From: Mycobacterium sp. 1465703.0 | Lineage (GTDB): Bacteria; Actinomycetota; Actinomycetes; Mycobacteriales; Mycobacteriaceae | Direction of reading: 5' to 3' | DNA: 34,520 nucleotides | Assembly (NCBI RefSeq): GCF_001672975.1 | Contig: NZ_LZKU01000125.1 | Span: forward strand, 1-34,520 | Shown: positions 8,391 to 16,310 of the stretch, one piece after another | Layout: the number at the start of each line of letters is the position of its first letter | Numbering within the stretch: the first letter of the stretch is position 1 | Position numbers and translations under genes: made by a program | Notes under the pieces: generated by a model | What the model was told of the DNA's origin: nothing | What the model saw: only the letters and a program-made list of their open reading frames with translations | Databases searched by the model: none

Positions 8391-8870
8391 GTGAAGCGTC
8401 AACTGACGGTCGTGGTCGCTGGAGCGGCCATTCTTGCCGCGGCTATTTCTGGCTGTTCGAGTAACAAGTCGAGCACCGGAAATTCCTCGGGCAGTTCGGG
8501 TACCAGCGCATCGGCGAACAGTGGAGCCGCCGGTACCAAGGTTTCCATCGACGGCAAGGACCAGAACGTCACCGGCTCAGTCGTATGCTCCAACGCAAGT
8601 GGCACCGTCAACATCGCGATCGGTGGCTCAGCGACCGGCATCGCCGCAGTGCTCAGCGACGGCAACCCGCCACAGGTGAAATCGGTTGGGCTCGGCAACG
8701 TCAATGGCGTGACGCTCGGATATACCTCAGGAACCGGGCAGGGCAATGCTTCCGCCAGTAAGGACGGCAACACCTACAAGATCAGCGGCACCGCCACCGG
8801 GGTCGACATGGCCAACCCGATGCAGCCGGTTAACAAGCCGTTCGAAATCAATGTCACCTGCAATACCTAG
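8391..8870 (+). CDS. lpqH: 19 kDa lipoprotein LpqH
   Basis: The 159-residue precursor has a short positive N-terminus (MKRQ), a hydrophobic stretch and the lipobox ISGC with the lipidated cysteine at residue 22. A Ser/Thr/Gly-rich linker follows to about residue 48. The folded domain matches the mycobacterial 19 kDa antigen closely, including [25 protein letters not shown] and [13 protein letters not shown]66 and C157 probably form a disulfide. The Ser/Thr linker is the region known to be glycosylated in M. tuberculosis, where the protein is an abundant surface lipoprotein and TLR2 agonist. GTG start at 8391 with AAAGGAG six bases upstream. The gene ends directly against the stop of the convergent tcrY. 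Confidence 0.98.
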   Translation: MKRQLTVVVAGAAILAAAISGCSSNKSSTGNSSGSSGTSASANSGAAGTKVSIDGKDQNVTGSVVCSNASGTVNIAIGGSATGIAAVLSDGNPPQVKSVGLGNVNGVTLGYTSGTGQGNASASKDGNTYKISGTATGVDMANPMQPVNKPFEINVTCNT

Positions 8871-10409
8871 CTAGCTCACCGAAGCGCCTTGAGCGCCTTC
8901 GGAATTGAGTGCGGGCGGTTGCCATCCGTTGGGTGGCAACCGCACCGTGAATTCGGTACAGCCCGGCGCGCTGTGCACCGCAATAGTCCCGTTGTGCGCC
9001 TTGACGACCGCGGAGACGATCGCCAGCCCCAGCCCGGTGCTGCCGCCCTTGCGAGAACGCGAAGAGTCGCCCCGGGCGAACCGTTCGAAGACCTCGGATT
9101 GCAGCGCGGCGGGGATGCCGGGCCCGTTGTCGATGACCTGGAGCACGGTGTGCGACGGCTCGGTGCTCAGTCGCGTCGTCACGACGGTGCCAGCCCCGGT
9201 GTGCACGCGGGCGTTGGCAAGCAGATTGGTCAGCACCTGGTGTAGCCGCGCCGCATCCCCGGTGACGATCACCGGTTCTTCGGGCAGGTCGAGTTCCCAC
9301 TGATGGTCAGGCCCGGCAACGTGAGCGTCGTTGACCGCATCCACCGCCAACCGCGAAAGATCCACCGGTTCGCGTTCCAGCGGCCGGCCGGAGTCCAGCC
9401 GGGCCAGCAGCAGCAGGTCCTCGACGAGGCGAGTCATCCGCTCGGTCTCCGATGCCACCCGGCTCATGGCCTGCGCCACCGCTTCGCGGTCGTCACCCAT
9501 TCGCTGGGTCAGTTCGGTGTAGCCGCGGATCGCTGCAAGGGGGGTGCGCAATTCATGACTGGCGTCGGCGACAAACTGGCGCACCCGCGTCTCGCTGGCC
9601 TGTCGTGCCGACAGGGCGGCCGCGATGTGGTCCAGCATCTGGTTGAGGGCGGCGCCGAGTTGCCCGACCTCGGTGGACGGGTTGGCGTCGGATTCGGCCA
9701 CCCGCACCGGTAATTCGACCTCGCCGCGTGCCAGCGGCAAGCCGGCGACCTTGCTGGCGGTTTGCGCGACGCGGCGAAGCGGCGCCAGCGCCCGCCTGAT
9801 GATGATGACGCCGGCGGTGGTGGCGGCCACCAGTGCGATCACGGTGACAATCCCGAAGATGAACAGCATCCGCATCAAGGTGGTATCGATGTTGGCCATC
9901 GACAAACCGGTAACGATGACGTCACCGCCGTTTCGGCTCGGAGCCGCGACCACGCGATAGCGGCCCAGCCCGTCGAGGTTCACAGTCACCGGCTTGCGGC
10001 TGCCGGCGATCCCGGACAGCTGCAGCTGGGCGGTGGGGGTCAGCGCGGCCCGCTCGCCGCTGCTGGTGGTGTAGCCGGCGTCCACGGTGTCGCCGTGACT
10101 CACCACCGCCGCCACCATGCCGGCCGGCTGGCCCGGTGCATCGAGGAATCGCGGGCCCGGGCCCGGCCGGGGATACACATGCTGATGGCGCCAACCCGAG
10201 TGCGGCGGCTCGGGATACAAGAGCGCCGAGCGGTAGGAGGTTCCGGCGAGCTGCCCATCGAGCTGTGCCACCAAATGGTGTAGCAGCGCCAGTTCGGTTG
10301 CCGCAGTGATGCCGACGCACACCGCTGCCAACACAACGATCTGACCGACCAGCAGCCGCAGCCGAAGGGACCAAACCCTCCGCGTGTCAGCGGGCCGGCT
10401 TGAGGACAT
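8871..10409 (-). CDS. tcrY: Sensor histidine kinase TcrY
   Basis: The product is 512 residues. TM1 lies near 17-40, an extracytoplasmic sensor region near 41-180 and TM2 near 182-204, followed by a HAMP linker to about 258. The phosphoacceptor is H285 in FVADASHELRTPL. The ATPase domain shows an N box (HQVLTNLLANARVH, near 390-403), a G1 box (VIDNGPGIP) and F/G2 boxes (FERFARGDSSRS, then STGLGLAIV). It autophosphorylates and passes phosphate to TcrX. Its ATG lies 23 bp inside the tcrX gene, so the two are coupled. In M. tuberculosis the tcrXY pair is reported to respond to iron or low-nutrient conditions; the signal sensed here is not visible in the sequence. Confidence 0.95.
   Translation of the reverse strand: MSSSRPADTRRVWSLRLRLLVGQIVVLAAVCVGITAATELALLHHLVAQLDGQLAGTSYRSALLYPEPPHSGWRHQHVYPRPGPGPRFLDAPGQPAGMVAAVVSHGDTVDAGYTTSSGERAALTPTAQLQLSGIAGSRKPVTVNLDGLGRYRVVAAPSRNGGDVIVTGLSMANIDTTLMRMLFIFGIVTVIALVAATTAGVIIIRRALAPLRRVAQTASKVAGLPLARGEVELPVRVAESDANPSTEVGQLGAALNQMLDHIAAALSARQASETRVRQFVADASHELRTPLAAIRGYTELTQRMGDDREAVAQAMSRVASETERMTRLVEDLLLLARLDSGRPLEREPVDLSRLAVDAVNDAHVAGPDHQWELDLPEEPVIVTGDAARLHQVLTNLLANARVHTGAGTVVTTRLSTEPSHTVLQVIDNGPGIPAALQSEVFERFARGDSSRSRKGGSTGLGLAIVSAVVKAHNGTIAVHSAPGCTEFTVRLPPNGWQPPALNSEGAQGASVS
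8879..8902 (+). terminator. Hairpin inside the 3' end of tcrY, possible lpqH terminator
   Basis: CCGAAG and CTTCGG pair, extended inward by CGC/GCG past one bulged C, with a CTTGA loop. It begins 9 bp after the lpqH stop and lies within the last codons of tcrY. No T-run follows, so termination strength is uncertain. Confidence 0.4.
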
Positions 10410-11091
10410 AACCCGCGCCGCGCAGTGTGTGGATCATCGGTTCGCGGCCGTTGTCGATCTTCTTGCGCAAGTAGGAAATATAGAGCTCGACGATGTTGGA
10501 CCGACCGCCGAAGTCGTAACTCCACACCCGGTCCAGGATCTGGGCTTTGCTCAGCACCCGCTTGGAGTTGCGCATCATGAATCGCAACAGCTCGAACTCG
10601 GTGGAGGTCAACGAGATTGGCTCACCGGCGCGGGTGACTTCATGGCTGTCCTCGTCGAGCACCAAATCTCCGACCACCAACTGTGCACCGCTGTCCACCG
10701 TCGTCACCCCGGTGCGCCGCAACAGCGCCCGCAAGCGCAGCACGACCTCCTCGATGCTGAACGGCTTGGTGACGTAGTCGTCGCCGCCCGCTGTCAGTCC
10801 GGCGATGCGGTCTTCGACCGCATCCTTGGCGGTCAGCAGCAGCACCGGCAACTGCGGGTTCTCTTCGCGAAGTTTGTGCAAGACGTCGAGCCCGCTCATG
10901 TCGGGCAGCATCACGTCGAGAACGACCACGTCGGGCCGCTGAGAGCGCGCCGCCGCGATGGCCGATGCGCCGTCACCGGCGGTGGAGATATTCCAGCCTT
11001 CGTACCGCAAAGCCATGGACACCATGTCGGCCAGGACAGATTCGTCGTCGACGACCAAAACGTTTATGGGGTTGCCGTCTGCACGACACAT
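10387..11091 (-). CDS. tcrX: Response regulator TcrX (OmpR/PhoB family)
   Basis: From ATG 11091 the product is 234 residues, the length remembered for M. tuberculosis TcrX. The receiver domain has the acidic pair in VLVVDDES, phosphoacceptor D59 in VVVLDVMLPD and K109 in GGDDYVTKPF. The C-terminal winged helix is typical of the OmpR group, with LTSTEFELLRFMM, a recognition region near WSYDFGGRSNIVELYISYLR, and the ending TLRGAGYVLKP. A GTG at 11127 would add 12 residues; it has GATACT 7 nt upstream, so transcription may begin there. The gene is preceded by a strong terminator (11195-11227), so its promoter must lie in about 100 bp between that hairpin and the start. Confidence 0.95.
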   Translation of the reverse strand: MCRADGNPINVLVVDDESVLADMVSMALRYEGWNISTAGDGASAIAAARSQRPDVVVLDVMLPDMSGLDVLHKLREENPQLPVLLLTAKDAVEDRIAGLTAGGDDYVTKPFSIEEVVLRLRALLRRTGVTTVDSGAQLVVGDLVLDEDSHEVTRAGEPISLTSTEFELLRFMMRNSKRVLSKAQILDRVWSYDFGGRSNIVELYISYLRKKIDNGREPMIHTLRGAGYVLKPAR

Positions 11092-11194
11092 AACAACCCG
11101 CTCTACTGAGGCTCGGGGCTGCGTCACAAGGTCCAGTATCCGCCCGCGACTGAGCCGCCGCTATGCCGAACCTATGCGTGTCCTGTGAAGAAAC

Positions 11195-11227
11195 GGATCG
11201 CGCGACTGCTCAGCAGTCGCGCGATCC
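11195..11227 (-). terminator. Strong intrinsic terminator
   Basis: Two 16-bp arms, GGATCGCGCGACTGCT and AGCAGTCGCGCGATCC, are perfect inverted repeats around a single C. Reading on the minus strand, GTTTCTT follows the stem. It lies 20 bp beyond the stop of the 51-residue membrane protein gene and should insulate tcrX from it. On the plus strand no T-rich tail follows. Confidence 0.75.
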
Positions 11228-11246
11228 CGTCCTCCGGCCCGAAGAG

Positions 11247-11402
11247 TTAATACCAATAGCGCCTACCGGCGACCGGGCGTCCGACCGAGCCCAGGATCCA
11301 CAGGATGGCGCCGATGACCAGCAGCACGATGCCCAGCGTGGTCAGCACTGGTACGTGGAAAAAATACCCGAGAATAAGAAGGATGATTCCTAAGATAACC
11401 AT
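11247..11402 (-). CDS. Small two-helix membrane protein (DUF6131-like)
   Basis: The ATG at 11402 is chosen because AAAGGAAAT sits just upstream; longer in-frame extensions start inside the preceding gene. The 51-residue product begins MVILGIILLILGYFF, has a second hydrophobic segment (TLGIVLLVIGAILWILG) and ends GRRYWY. This two-helix hairpin with a basic-aromatic tail is a small membrane protein common in mycobacteria that I place with DUF6131; function unknown. It follows the 75-residue gene by 23 bp on the same strand and is probably co-transcribed with it. The terminator at 11195-11227 closes the unit. Confidence 0.8.
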   Translation of the reverse strand: MVILGIILLILGYFFHVPVLTTLGIVLLVIGAILWILGSVGRPVAGRRYWY

Positions 11403-11425
11403 GTCGATTTCCTTTGAGTGAGCGG

Positions 11426-11653
11426 TTAGAGGTTGATCGATTGCATTGAACTGGGTTGCGGCAGATGGCAATCCGTAACTTTCGGATTAACACCGAAGTA
11501 ATTCAAGGGCCCAGCAATCACGGTCACCGCAACCGTGCCCGCGGAAGCGCATGTTGTTTGGTCGTTTTTGAAGTAGTCGCGCTGCCACGCCGCGAAGACT
11601 CCGATCAGCAACCACACCAAAGCAACCGTTCCGATGATCCCGCTGCCACGCAT
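11426..11653 (-). CDS. Small secreted or membrane-anchored mycobacterial protein
   Basis: ATG 11653 is preferred over an in-frame ATG at 11665 because GGAGG lies 5 bases before it. The 75-residue product has a hydrophobic N-terminal segment at about 5-24 (IIGTVALVWLLIGVFAAW). A polar domain follows with two cysteines, C35 and C62, that could form a disulfide outside the membrane. There is a second, weaker hydrophobic stretch in AVTVIAGPLNYFG. I recognise the pattern from mycobacterial hypothetical proteins with no assigned role. It is the first gene of a two-gene unit with the 51-residue membrane protein. Function unknown. Confidence 0.75.
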   Translation of the reverse strand: MRGSGIIGTVALVWLLIGVFAAWQRDYFKNDQTTCASAGTVAVTVIAGPLNYFGVNPKVTDCHLPQPSSMQSINL

Positions 11654-11771
11654 CGTGACCTCCATTATGGGTCGAGAAGAAGTTTTCTCGTGGACGTGAA
11701 ATTACCCATTCGACTTCTGTCTAAACATGCAATGGGTTATGCGGCAGTGCTTGTCGGCAGAGCTCGCAGCG

Positions 11772-12182
11772 TCAGAGGTGGTCGGCGAGCCAGGCAGCGG
11801 CCCGCTTCTTGGACGCCCGGGACAGCCAGGCATCCTGGATCAGCTCAGCTAATTCGCCTCTGCTGAGTTCCGCCAGCCGACTGGCCCGTACCAGGACTGA
11901 CGGATGCCCGTCGAAGTGGTCCGTGGTGAAGAACGGCGAACCAGGGTCGGAGATCAATGCCAACTTGTCGCTCTCCGATTCCACCCAGAGCATGATCACA
12001 TCCGCATAGCGTTCGCCGGTGTCCGGATCGGTCGCGTCGGGCCGGGGCGTGCGGAAGAAGACGAACGACTTCCCGCCCACTTGGTAAATGGCGTTGCCCT
12101 TGGGACCCTCCAGGCGTTGAACATGCGGCATCCCGGCGGCGATCTCATGCACGTCGCTGAGCCGGGCCCGTCGTCCAGCCAT
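11772..12182 (-). CDS. MmcQ/YjbR family protein
   Basis: From ATG 12182 the product has 136 residues, the size of MmcQ/YjbR (DUF419) proteins. The typical features are an N-terminal helix (LSDVHEIAAGMPHVQ), a GNAIYQVGGKSFVFFRTPRP strand pair, then FFTTDHFDGHPSVLVR and a final helix (LIQDAWLSRASKKRAAAWL). The family has a CyaY-like double-wing fold and is suspected to bind DNA, but no function is proven. TACTCT stands 7 nt upstream of ATG 12182, so a leaderless transcript would start exactly there; an alternative ATG at 12215 is less well supported. No partner is evident from the neighbours. Confidence 0.85.
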   Translation of the reverse strand: MAGRRARLSDVHEIAAGMPHVQRLEGPKGNAIYQVGGKSFVFFRTPRPDATDPDTGERYADVIMLWVESESDKLALISDPGSPFFTTDHFDGHPSVLVRASRLAELSRGELAELIQDAWLSRASKKRAAAWLADHL

Positions 12183-12189
12183 AGCGGTG

Positions 12190-12195
12190 AGAGTA
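12190..12195 (-). promoter_or_regulatory. Predicted -10 element of a leaderless promoter
   Basis: On the minus strand the hexamer reads TACTCT and is followed by 7 nt and then ATG 12182. This matches the TANNNT spacing of leaderless mycobacterial transcripts. Confidence 0.45.
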
Positions 12196-12262
12196 CCTAC
12201 CGACCGATATGTCATTGTCTCCGCGCCGAGAGACGTTGCGGTAACGAGAGTTTGAACCCCGA

Positions 12263-13213
12263 TCAGTCGGCTCGCCGCTGCGCCGACACATAGAGGGTGG
12301 GCGGCATCGAATCCTCCGAGCCTTGCGGAATGCTGCGGCCATACCGCGCCATCAACTCGGCGAAAGACGCCGTCGTGACGTCCCAGCCGCGCTCCCGCAG
12401 CCAGCCGTCGACAGCCGTGCGCTCCTCCGGGTACCAGAGGTCGTCGAAGTCGGTTATCTCGGCATTGACCAGCTCGGCGGCCGCCGCCCGCATCCGTCGC
12501 ATGTCGTCGCGCTGTCGCTGCACACGACCGGGGTCGGTGAAACCAGAGTCGGGCACGTTGGACGCCAGCCAACTGCCCTCGACACTCAACGAATTGATCC
12601 GCTCGAACAGCAGGTCCTGGGCCTGCGCCGGCAGATAGCGAACCAAGCCCTCAGCCGACCAGACAGCCGGGCGAGAGGCGTCAAACCCGGCCTCCTGCAG
12701 CGCTTTCGGCCAATCCTGACGCAGGTCGATAGGAACGTTGACCAGCTGCGCCTTGGGCTGCGCGCCGTGTTCGCGCAGGGTGTTGGATTTGAATTCCAGC
12801 ACCTTGGGCTGGTCGAGTTCGTAGACGACGGTGCCGTCGGGCCACGGGAGCCGCCAGCTGCGTGCGTCCAGCCCGGCCGCCAGAATGACCACCTGCCGAA
12901 CCCCGGCGTCGGCCGCGCCAAGGAAGAACTCGTCGAAGAACGCCGTCCGGGTGGCCATGAAGTCGACCATCAATTGCAGTCGATTCCGCAGGTCCGGTTC
13001 GATGTCACCCGCTTTGGCCAGCAGCTCCGGATTGGCGTAGAGGCTCCACATCCCCTCGCCCGCGGCGTCGACGAACACCCGCGCGAACGGGTCGTTGATC
13101 AGCGGATTTTCGCTTTCGGTCTCGGCCGCCCGAGCCGCAGCGACACCCAAAGCGGTGGCGCCCACGCTTTGAGTGATCTCCCAGGAGTCATTGTCGGTCC
13201 GCGGCATCGCCAT
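12263..13213 (-). CDS. SAM-dependent methyltransferase, LCM/COG3315 family (Rv3767c-like)
   Basis: The 316-residue product starts [22 protein letters not shown], followed by [21 protein letters not shown], the hallmark of the large mycobacterial paralogue family of putative SAM-dependent methyltransferases. The SAM site is [15 protein letters not shown], and [10 protein letters not shown] lies near the N-terminus. The family is related to leucine carboxyl methyltransferases and is strongly expanded in mycobacteria; substrates are unknown. GGAAGGAAG lies directly before the first ATG. A TAGTGT hexamer further upstream could be the -10 of a short-leader promoter. It is divergent from the SnoaL-like gene at 13333 with about 120 bp between. 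Confidence 0.92.
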   Translation of the reverse strand: MAMPRTDNDSWEITQSVGATALGVAAARAAETESENPLINDPFARVFVDAAGEGMWSLYANPELLAKAGDIEPDLRNRLQLMVDFMATRTAFFDEFFLGAADAGVRQVVILAAGLDARSWRLPWPDGTVVYELDQPKVLEFKSNTLREHGAQPKAQLVNVPIDLRQDWPKALQEAGFDASRPAVWSAEGLVRYLPAQAQDLLFERINSLSVEGSWLASNVPDSGFTDPGRVQRQRDDMRRMRAAAAELVNAEITDFDDLWYPEERTAVDGWLRERGWDVTTASFAELMARYGRSIPQGSEDSMPPTLYVSAQRRAD

Positions 13214-13332
13214 CTTCCTTCCCCAGAAAGTAAGTTACGCACACTATCCTTCCAGCCGCCGCCGCCTGGGGCCTCCCGTAGCCGCTGTCCTAGTCTTTTT
13301 CCCAGACGGTCCACAGGTTGCAAGGGAGTGCC

Positions 13333-13686
13333 ATGACGCCCACCCGGACACCGCAGCAAGTGTTCGCCCACCACGGCACCGCACTGGCCAACGGCGACCT
13401 TGACGAGATCGTCGTCGACTACGCCGAGGACTCCGTGCTGATCAGCCCCGCCGGCGTCGCGCGCGGGAAGGGCGCCATCCGCGAAGTCTTCGCGACCTTG
13501 CTCGCCGATCTGCCGGATGCAAACTGGGACTTGAAGACCCAGCATTTCGCTGCTGACGTGCTGTTCCTGGAGTGGACCGCCGACTCTGCGGTCAACCGGG
13601 TGGACGACGGTGTCGACACCTTCGTGTTCAGCGACGGCATGATTCGCGCGCAAACCGTTCGATACACCCCGCATCCGAAGGGCTGA
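13333..13686 (+). CDS. SnoaL/NTF2-like protein (Rv3768-like)
   Basis: From ATG 13333, preceded by AAGGGAG, the product has 117 residues. It starts with a helix (PQQVFAHHGTALANGDLDEIVVDYAEDSVLI), continues with GKGAIREVF and ends in a beta-sheet part (FLEWTADSA, FVFSDGMIRAQTVRY). This helix-then-sheet order is that of NTF2-like SnoaL proteins, which serve as small isomerases, hydrolases or binding pockets. The size matches what I recall for Rv3768. It ends 3 bp before the second APH-type kinase gene and the two are likely translated together; a shared substrate is possible but unproven. Confidence 0.85.
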   Translation: MTPTRTPQQVFAHHGTALANGDLDEIVVDYAEDSVLISPAGVARGKGAIREVFATLLADLPDANWDLKTQHFAADVLFLEWTADSAVNRVDDGVDTFVFSDGMIRAQTVRYTPHPKG

Positions 13687-13689
13687 AGA

Positions 13690-14721
13690 GTGGATCACGT
13701 GAATCTGGAAGCCGTAGCGGACTGGATGTCGGGACAGGGACTCGGCGAGGGGCCGCTGGAAGACGTTTCCAACGTCACCGGTGGAACCCAGAACATCATG
13801 CTGCGGTTCACCCGGGCCGGGCGGCCCTACGTGCTGCGGCGCGGGCCACGACACTTGCGCCCGCGCAGCAACAGCGTGATCTTGCGGGAGACGAAAGTCC
13901 TTGCCGCACTGGCGGGTTCCGATGTACCCCATCCGCACTTGATCGCGGCCTGCGAGGATCCCGAAGTGCTGGGCGACGCCGTCTTCTACCTGATGGACCC
14001 GGTTGACGGATTCAACGCCGGAGAGGGACTGCCGCCGCTGCACGCCGGCGATGCCACGGTGCGACACGGCATGGGCCTGTCGATGGCCGATGCGCTGGCC
14101 AAGCTGGGCGCCGTCGACCACGTCGCGGTCGGCCTGGCCGATTTCGGCAAGCCGGAGGGCTTCTTGGAACGCCAGGTGCCACGCTGGCTTTCGGAGCTGG
14201 AGTCCTACAACGACTACGACGGCTATCCCGGGCCCGACATCCCGGGCATCGACGAAGTGTCGACGTGGCTGGAACGCCACCGTCCGGCCAACTGGACGCC
14301 GGGAATCATGCACGGCGACTACCACGCCGCCAACGTGATGTTCTCCCGTACCGGCCCGGACGTGGTCGCGATCGTCGACTGGGAGATGTGCACGATCGGT
14401 GACCCACTACTGGATCTGGGCTGGCTGCTGGCCACCTGGCGTCAGCCCGACGGTTCCAGCGTGTTCGGCCACGCCCTGGGCGGTCAGGACGGATTGGCCA
14501 GCACCGAAGAACTCTTTGAGCGCTATGCCGCCAACACCACCCGCGACCTGTCCCACATCACCTGGTACGCCGTGCTCGCCTGCTTCAAGCTCGGGATCGT
14601 GATCGAGGGGACGCTGGCCCGGGCCTGCGCCGGGGAGGCTGAAAAGGAGGTCGGCGACCAATTGCACGCGGGCACGGTGCACCTGTTCGAGCGGGCGCTG
14701 GGCCTCATCGACAAGGACTGA
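13690..14721 (+). CDS. APH-family phosphotransferase (second kinase)
   Basis: The 343-residue product has the same architecture as the kinase at 1541-2599: VTGGTQNIMLRFTRAG as nucleotide loop, HGDYHAANVMF with catalytic H208 and D210, and IVDWE with metal-binding D230. The spacing is nearly identical to that in the first kinase, so the two are paralogues. No acyl-CoA dehydrogenase gene is adjacent here; instead a SnoaL-like gene lies 3 bp upstream. GTG start at 13690. It may phosphorylate a hydroxylated acyl or polyketide-like substrate. The 408-codon open frame on the minus strand across this gene is a shadow. Confidence 0.87.
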   Translation: MDHVNLEAVADWMSGQGLGEGPLEDVSNVTGGTQNIMLRFTRAGRPYVLRRGPRHLRPRSNSVILRETKVLAALAGSDVPHPHLIAACEDPEVLGDAVFYLMDPVDGFNAGEGLPPLHAGDATVRHGMGLSMADALAKLGAVDHVAVGLADFGKPEGFLERQVPRWLSELESYNDYDGYPGPDIPGIDEVSTWLERHRPANWTPGIMHGDYHAANVMFSRTGPDVVAIVDWEMCTIGDPLLDLGWLLATWRQPDGSSVFGHALGGQDGLASTEELFERYAANTTRDLSHITWYAVLACFKLGIVIEGTLARACAGEAEKEVGDQLHAGTVHLFERALGLIDKD

Positions 14722-14726
14722 CCTAC

Positions 14727-14732
14727 TACCAT
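14727..14732 (+). promoter_or_regulatory. Predicted -10 element of a leaderless promoter
   Basis: TACCAT is followed by 8 nt and then GTG 14741, just after the stop of the upstream kinase gene. No ribosome site is present before this GTG, which fits a leaderless start. Confidence 0.4.
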
Positions 14733-14740
14733 CTCCTCTC

Positions 14741-15238
14741 GTGCCGCCATATCCCGAGGAACCGGATTTCTACTCCGAGCCAACCGCGGCCGCGCGCTAC
14801 GGCGGGTATTACGACCCCGAGCCCCAACCGCCGCAGCCCCCGCCGCCCTGGTATCGCCGCCCTGCGGCGCTGGTCGCGGCCGGCGCCATCGGAGTGATAC
14901 TGCTGGCCGCGCTGGTGTTCGCGGTGGTCAAGCTCACGAGCGGGCCGCCGGCACCGACCACGACGCCCACCCCGTCCACCACGACCACCGCGCCGGTGAC
15001 CACCACTGAGCAGGCCCCGCGGCACCACGGCGGCGGAGGCGGCGGTGGAGCGCCCACCGAGACGGTGACCGAGACCGTGCCGCCGTCAAGCACTGACACC
15101 GGCACGCCGACGGAGCCGCCGACGACGGAGCCGCCGACCACCGCTTCGCCGAGCACCGAGACCAGCACCGTCACGCAGACCGTGACCGAACCACCCCGCC
15201 GTGGACCGTTCGGCGGCCCCTTCCAGCCACACCGCTAG
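14741..15238 (+). CDS. Pro/Thr-rich single-pass membrane protein
   Basis: The 165-residue product has a proline- and tyrosine-rich cytosolic N-terminus (to about residue 40) and a single membrane helix at about 43-64 (ALVAAGAIGVILLAALVFAVV). A long Thr/Pro/Ser-rich exterior segment follows, with a run of seven glycines after APRHH and repeats such as TEPPTTEPPTT and TETVTETV. Topology should be N-in, C-out, with the Thr-rich part a likely O-mannosylation target. No catalytic domain is visible. Codon use in the Thr-rich part is repetitive. It could be a cell-wall spacer or anchor; function unknown. Confidence 0.75.
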   Translation: MPPYPEEPDFYSEPTAAARYGGYYDPEPQPPQPPPPWYRRPAALVAAGAIGVILLAALVFAVVKLTSGPPAPTTTPTPSTTTTAPVTTTEQAPRHHGGGGGGGAPTETVTETVPPSSTDTGTPTEPPTTEPPTTASPSTETSTVTQTVTEPPRRGPFGGPFQPHR

Positions 15239-15248
15239 TTGCGGCGAC

Positions 15249-15821
15249 ATGCACGCAAGTGGCGGAGTTGTCCGCCCGGCATCCGCCCACGATGCGGCCG
15301 GGTGCCTTGCGGTGTACCGGCCTTATGTCGAGCACACGGTGATCAGTTGGGAGATCGAGGTCCCGACCGTCGACGAGATGGCGGCGCGCATCGCCGCTGC
15401 CCAGCAGAACCACGAATGGCTGGTCCTGGAACGTAATCGCCGAGTGACCGGTTTCGCCTACGGGCACGCATTCAACCGCCTTGCCACCTACCGGTGGTCG
15501 ACCGAGACCGGGATCTACGTCGACGCACATCATCGCCGTACCGGCGGTGGCCGCGCGCTGTACACAGCACTGCTGCGCAGGCTCACCGAGCGGGGCTACC
15601 GGCAGGCGTTCGCCGGCATCACCCAACCCAACGAGGCCAGCAACCGCTTCCACCGCTCGTTCGGATTCACCGACGCCGGGCTATACCGGCGCGTCGAATG
15701 GAAACACGACCGCTGGCACGACGTGGCGTGGATGCAGCTCGACCTGCTGGCCGATGCCGATCCAGAAAGTCCGCCCGGCCCCATCGACGGGCCGAGCGGG
15801 ATGGGCGAGTCGGGGGCTTAA
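15249..15821 (+). CDS. GNAT N-acetyltransferase, phosphinothricin acetyltransferase-like
   Basis: From ATG 15249 the product has 190 residues. VRPASAHDAAGCLAVYRPYV and TVISWE are typical of the N-terminal half of phosphinothricin/methionine sulfoximine acetyltransferases. The acetyl-CoA loop is HRRTGGGRALY, and ITQPNEASNRFHRSFGF is the classical PAT motif. It should transfer acetyl from acetyl-CoA to a small amine such as an amino-acid analogue. An in-frame start further upstream (15201) would overlap the preceding membrane protein gene. The last 20 or so residues (after DLLADAD) are low-complexity and may be dispensable. Its stop overlaps the stop of a minus-strand glycine-rich ORF. Confidence 0.87.
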   Translation: MHASGGVVRPASAHDAAGCLAVYRPYVEHTVISWEIEVPTVDEMAARIAAAQQNHEWLVLERNRRVTGFAYGHAFNRLATYRWSTETGIYVDAHHRRTGGGRALYTALLRRLTERGYRQAFAGITQPNEASNRFHRSFGFTDAGLYRRVEWKHDRWHDVAWMQLDLLADADPESPPGPIDGPSGMGESGA

Positions 15822-15946
15822 CCGCCGCCGGCACCACCGCCGAGGAAACCGCCACCGGCACCACCACCCACGAAGCCGCCACCGGCGCCACCGCCGACAA
15901 AGCCGCCACCGGCGCCACCACCGAACCGCTCAATACTATTTGTCAT
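15818..15946 (-). CDS. Small glycine-rich repeat ORF
   Basis: Read on the minus strand, an ATG at 15946 opens a 42-residue frame: MTNSIERF, then four copies of GGGAGGG separated by FV, FV and FL, then TAA. The frame survives through all repeats. No ribosome site is seen upstream, and the length is short, so coding status is open. It is too short to appear in most ORF lists. It overlaps the GNAT stop by 4 bp. Confidence 0.4.
   Translation of the reverse strand: MTNSIERFGGGAGGGFVGGGAGGGFVGGGAGGGFLGGGAGGG
15821..15928. repeat. Four tandem 27-bp units
   Basis: Imperfect 27-bp units sharing the core GCCACCGGCGCCACC follow the GNAT stop codon. They encode the 9-residue repeat of the minus-strand ORF. 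Copy number could vary between strains, as with mycobacterial VNTR loci. Confidence 0.75.
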
Positions 15947-16310
15947 GGCGGGAAAGGTAGCGCCGAAACATCGCGGCCACAAGGAACTGGGTCTTAACGA
16001 TTCGAATCATTTCGGGTTGCCCGAACCTGCGGGTATAGCTGTGATGCATGCAGAGCCGCGGAGCCGGACGTCAAGCGCAATCGCTACTGGCGCCGGCGTT
16101 GAGCTGCGAGCCGCGGTCAGGCCCGTCTTGTCGTCTTGAGGCGGCCACAGCGGTTGCGGTACTTCGACGCCGAATCGTGCACCCGAGCGGTTTCGGGACG
16201 AAACATCTTGCCCTGGATGGCGGTTGGCTGCCACACCCCATTTGCCCAATGGGATAGCCGAGAGTCACGGACGAGCGCGGTGTCGGGTATGCCGATGTCG
16301 GTCCCGCCGG
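15947..16310. other. Intergenic stretch without a recognised gene
   Basis: Several short frames run through, but none has a family signature or ribosome site. Two small inverted repeats are present: TTCGGG-TTG-CCCGAA at 16011-16025, followed by a TATAGC hexamer, and CCCATT-N5-AATGGG at 16237-16253. The stretch may hold a promoter without a visible product, or decayed coding sequence. Confidence 0.5.

Noticed and set aside
13099..14325. Minus-strand open frame of 408 codons
   Set aside because: It lies opposite the SnoaL-like and APH-type genes and lacks any recognisable domain.
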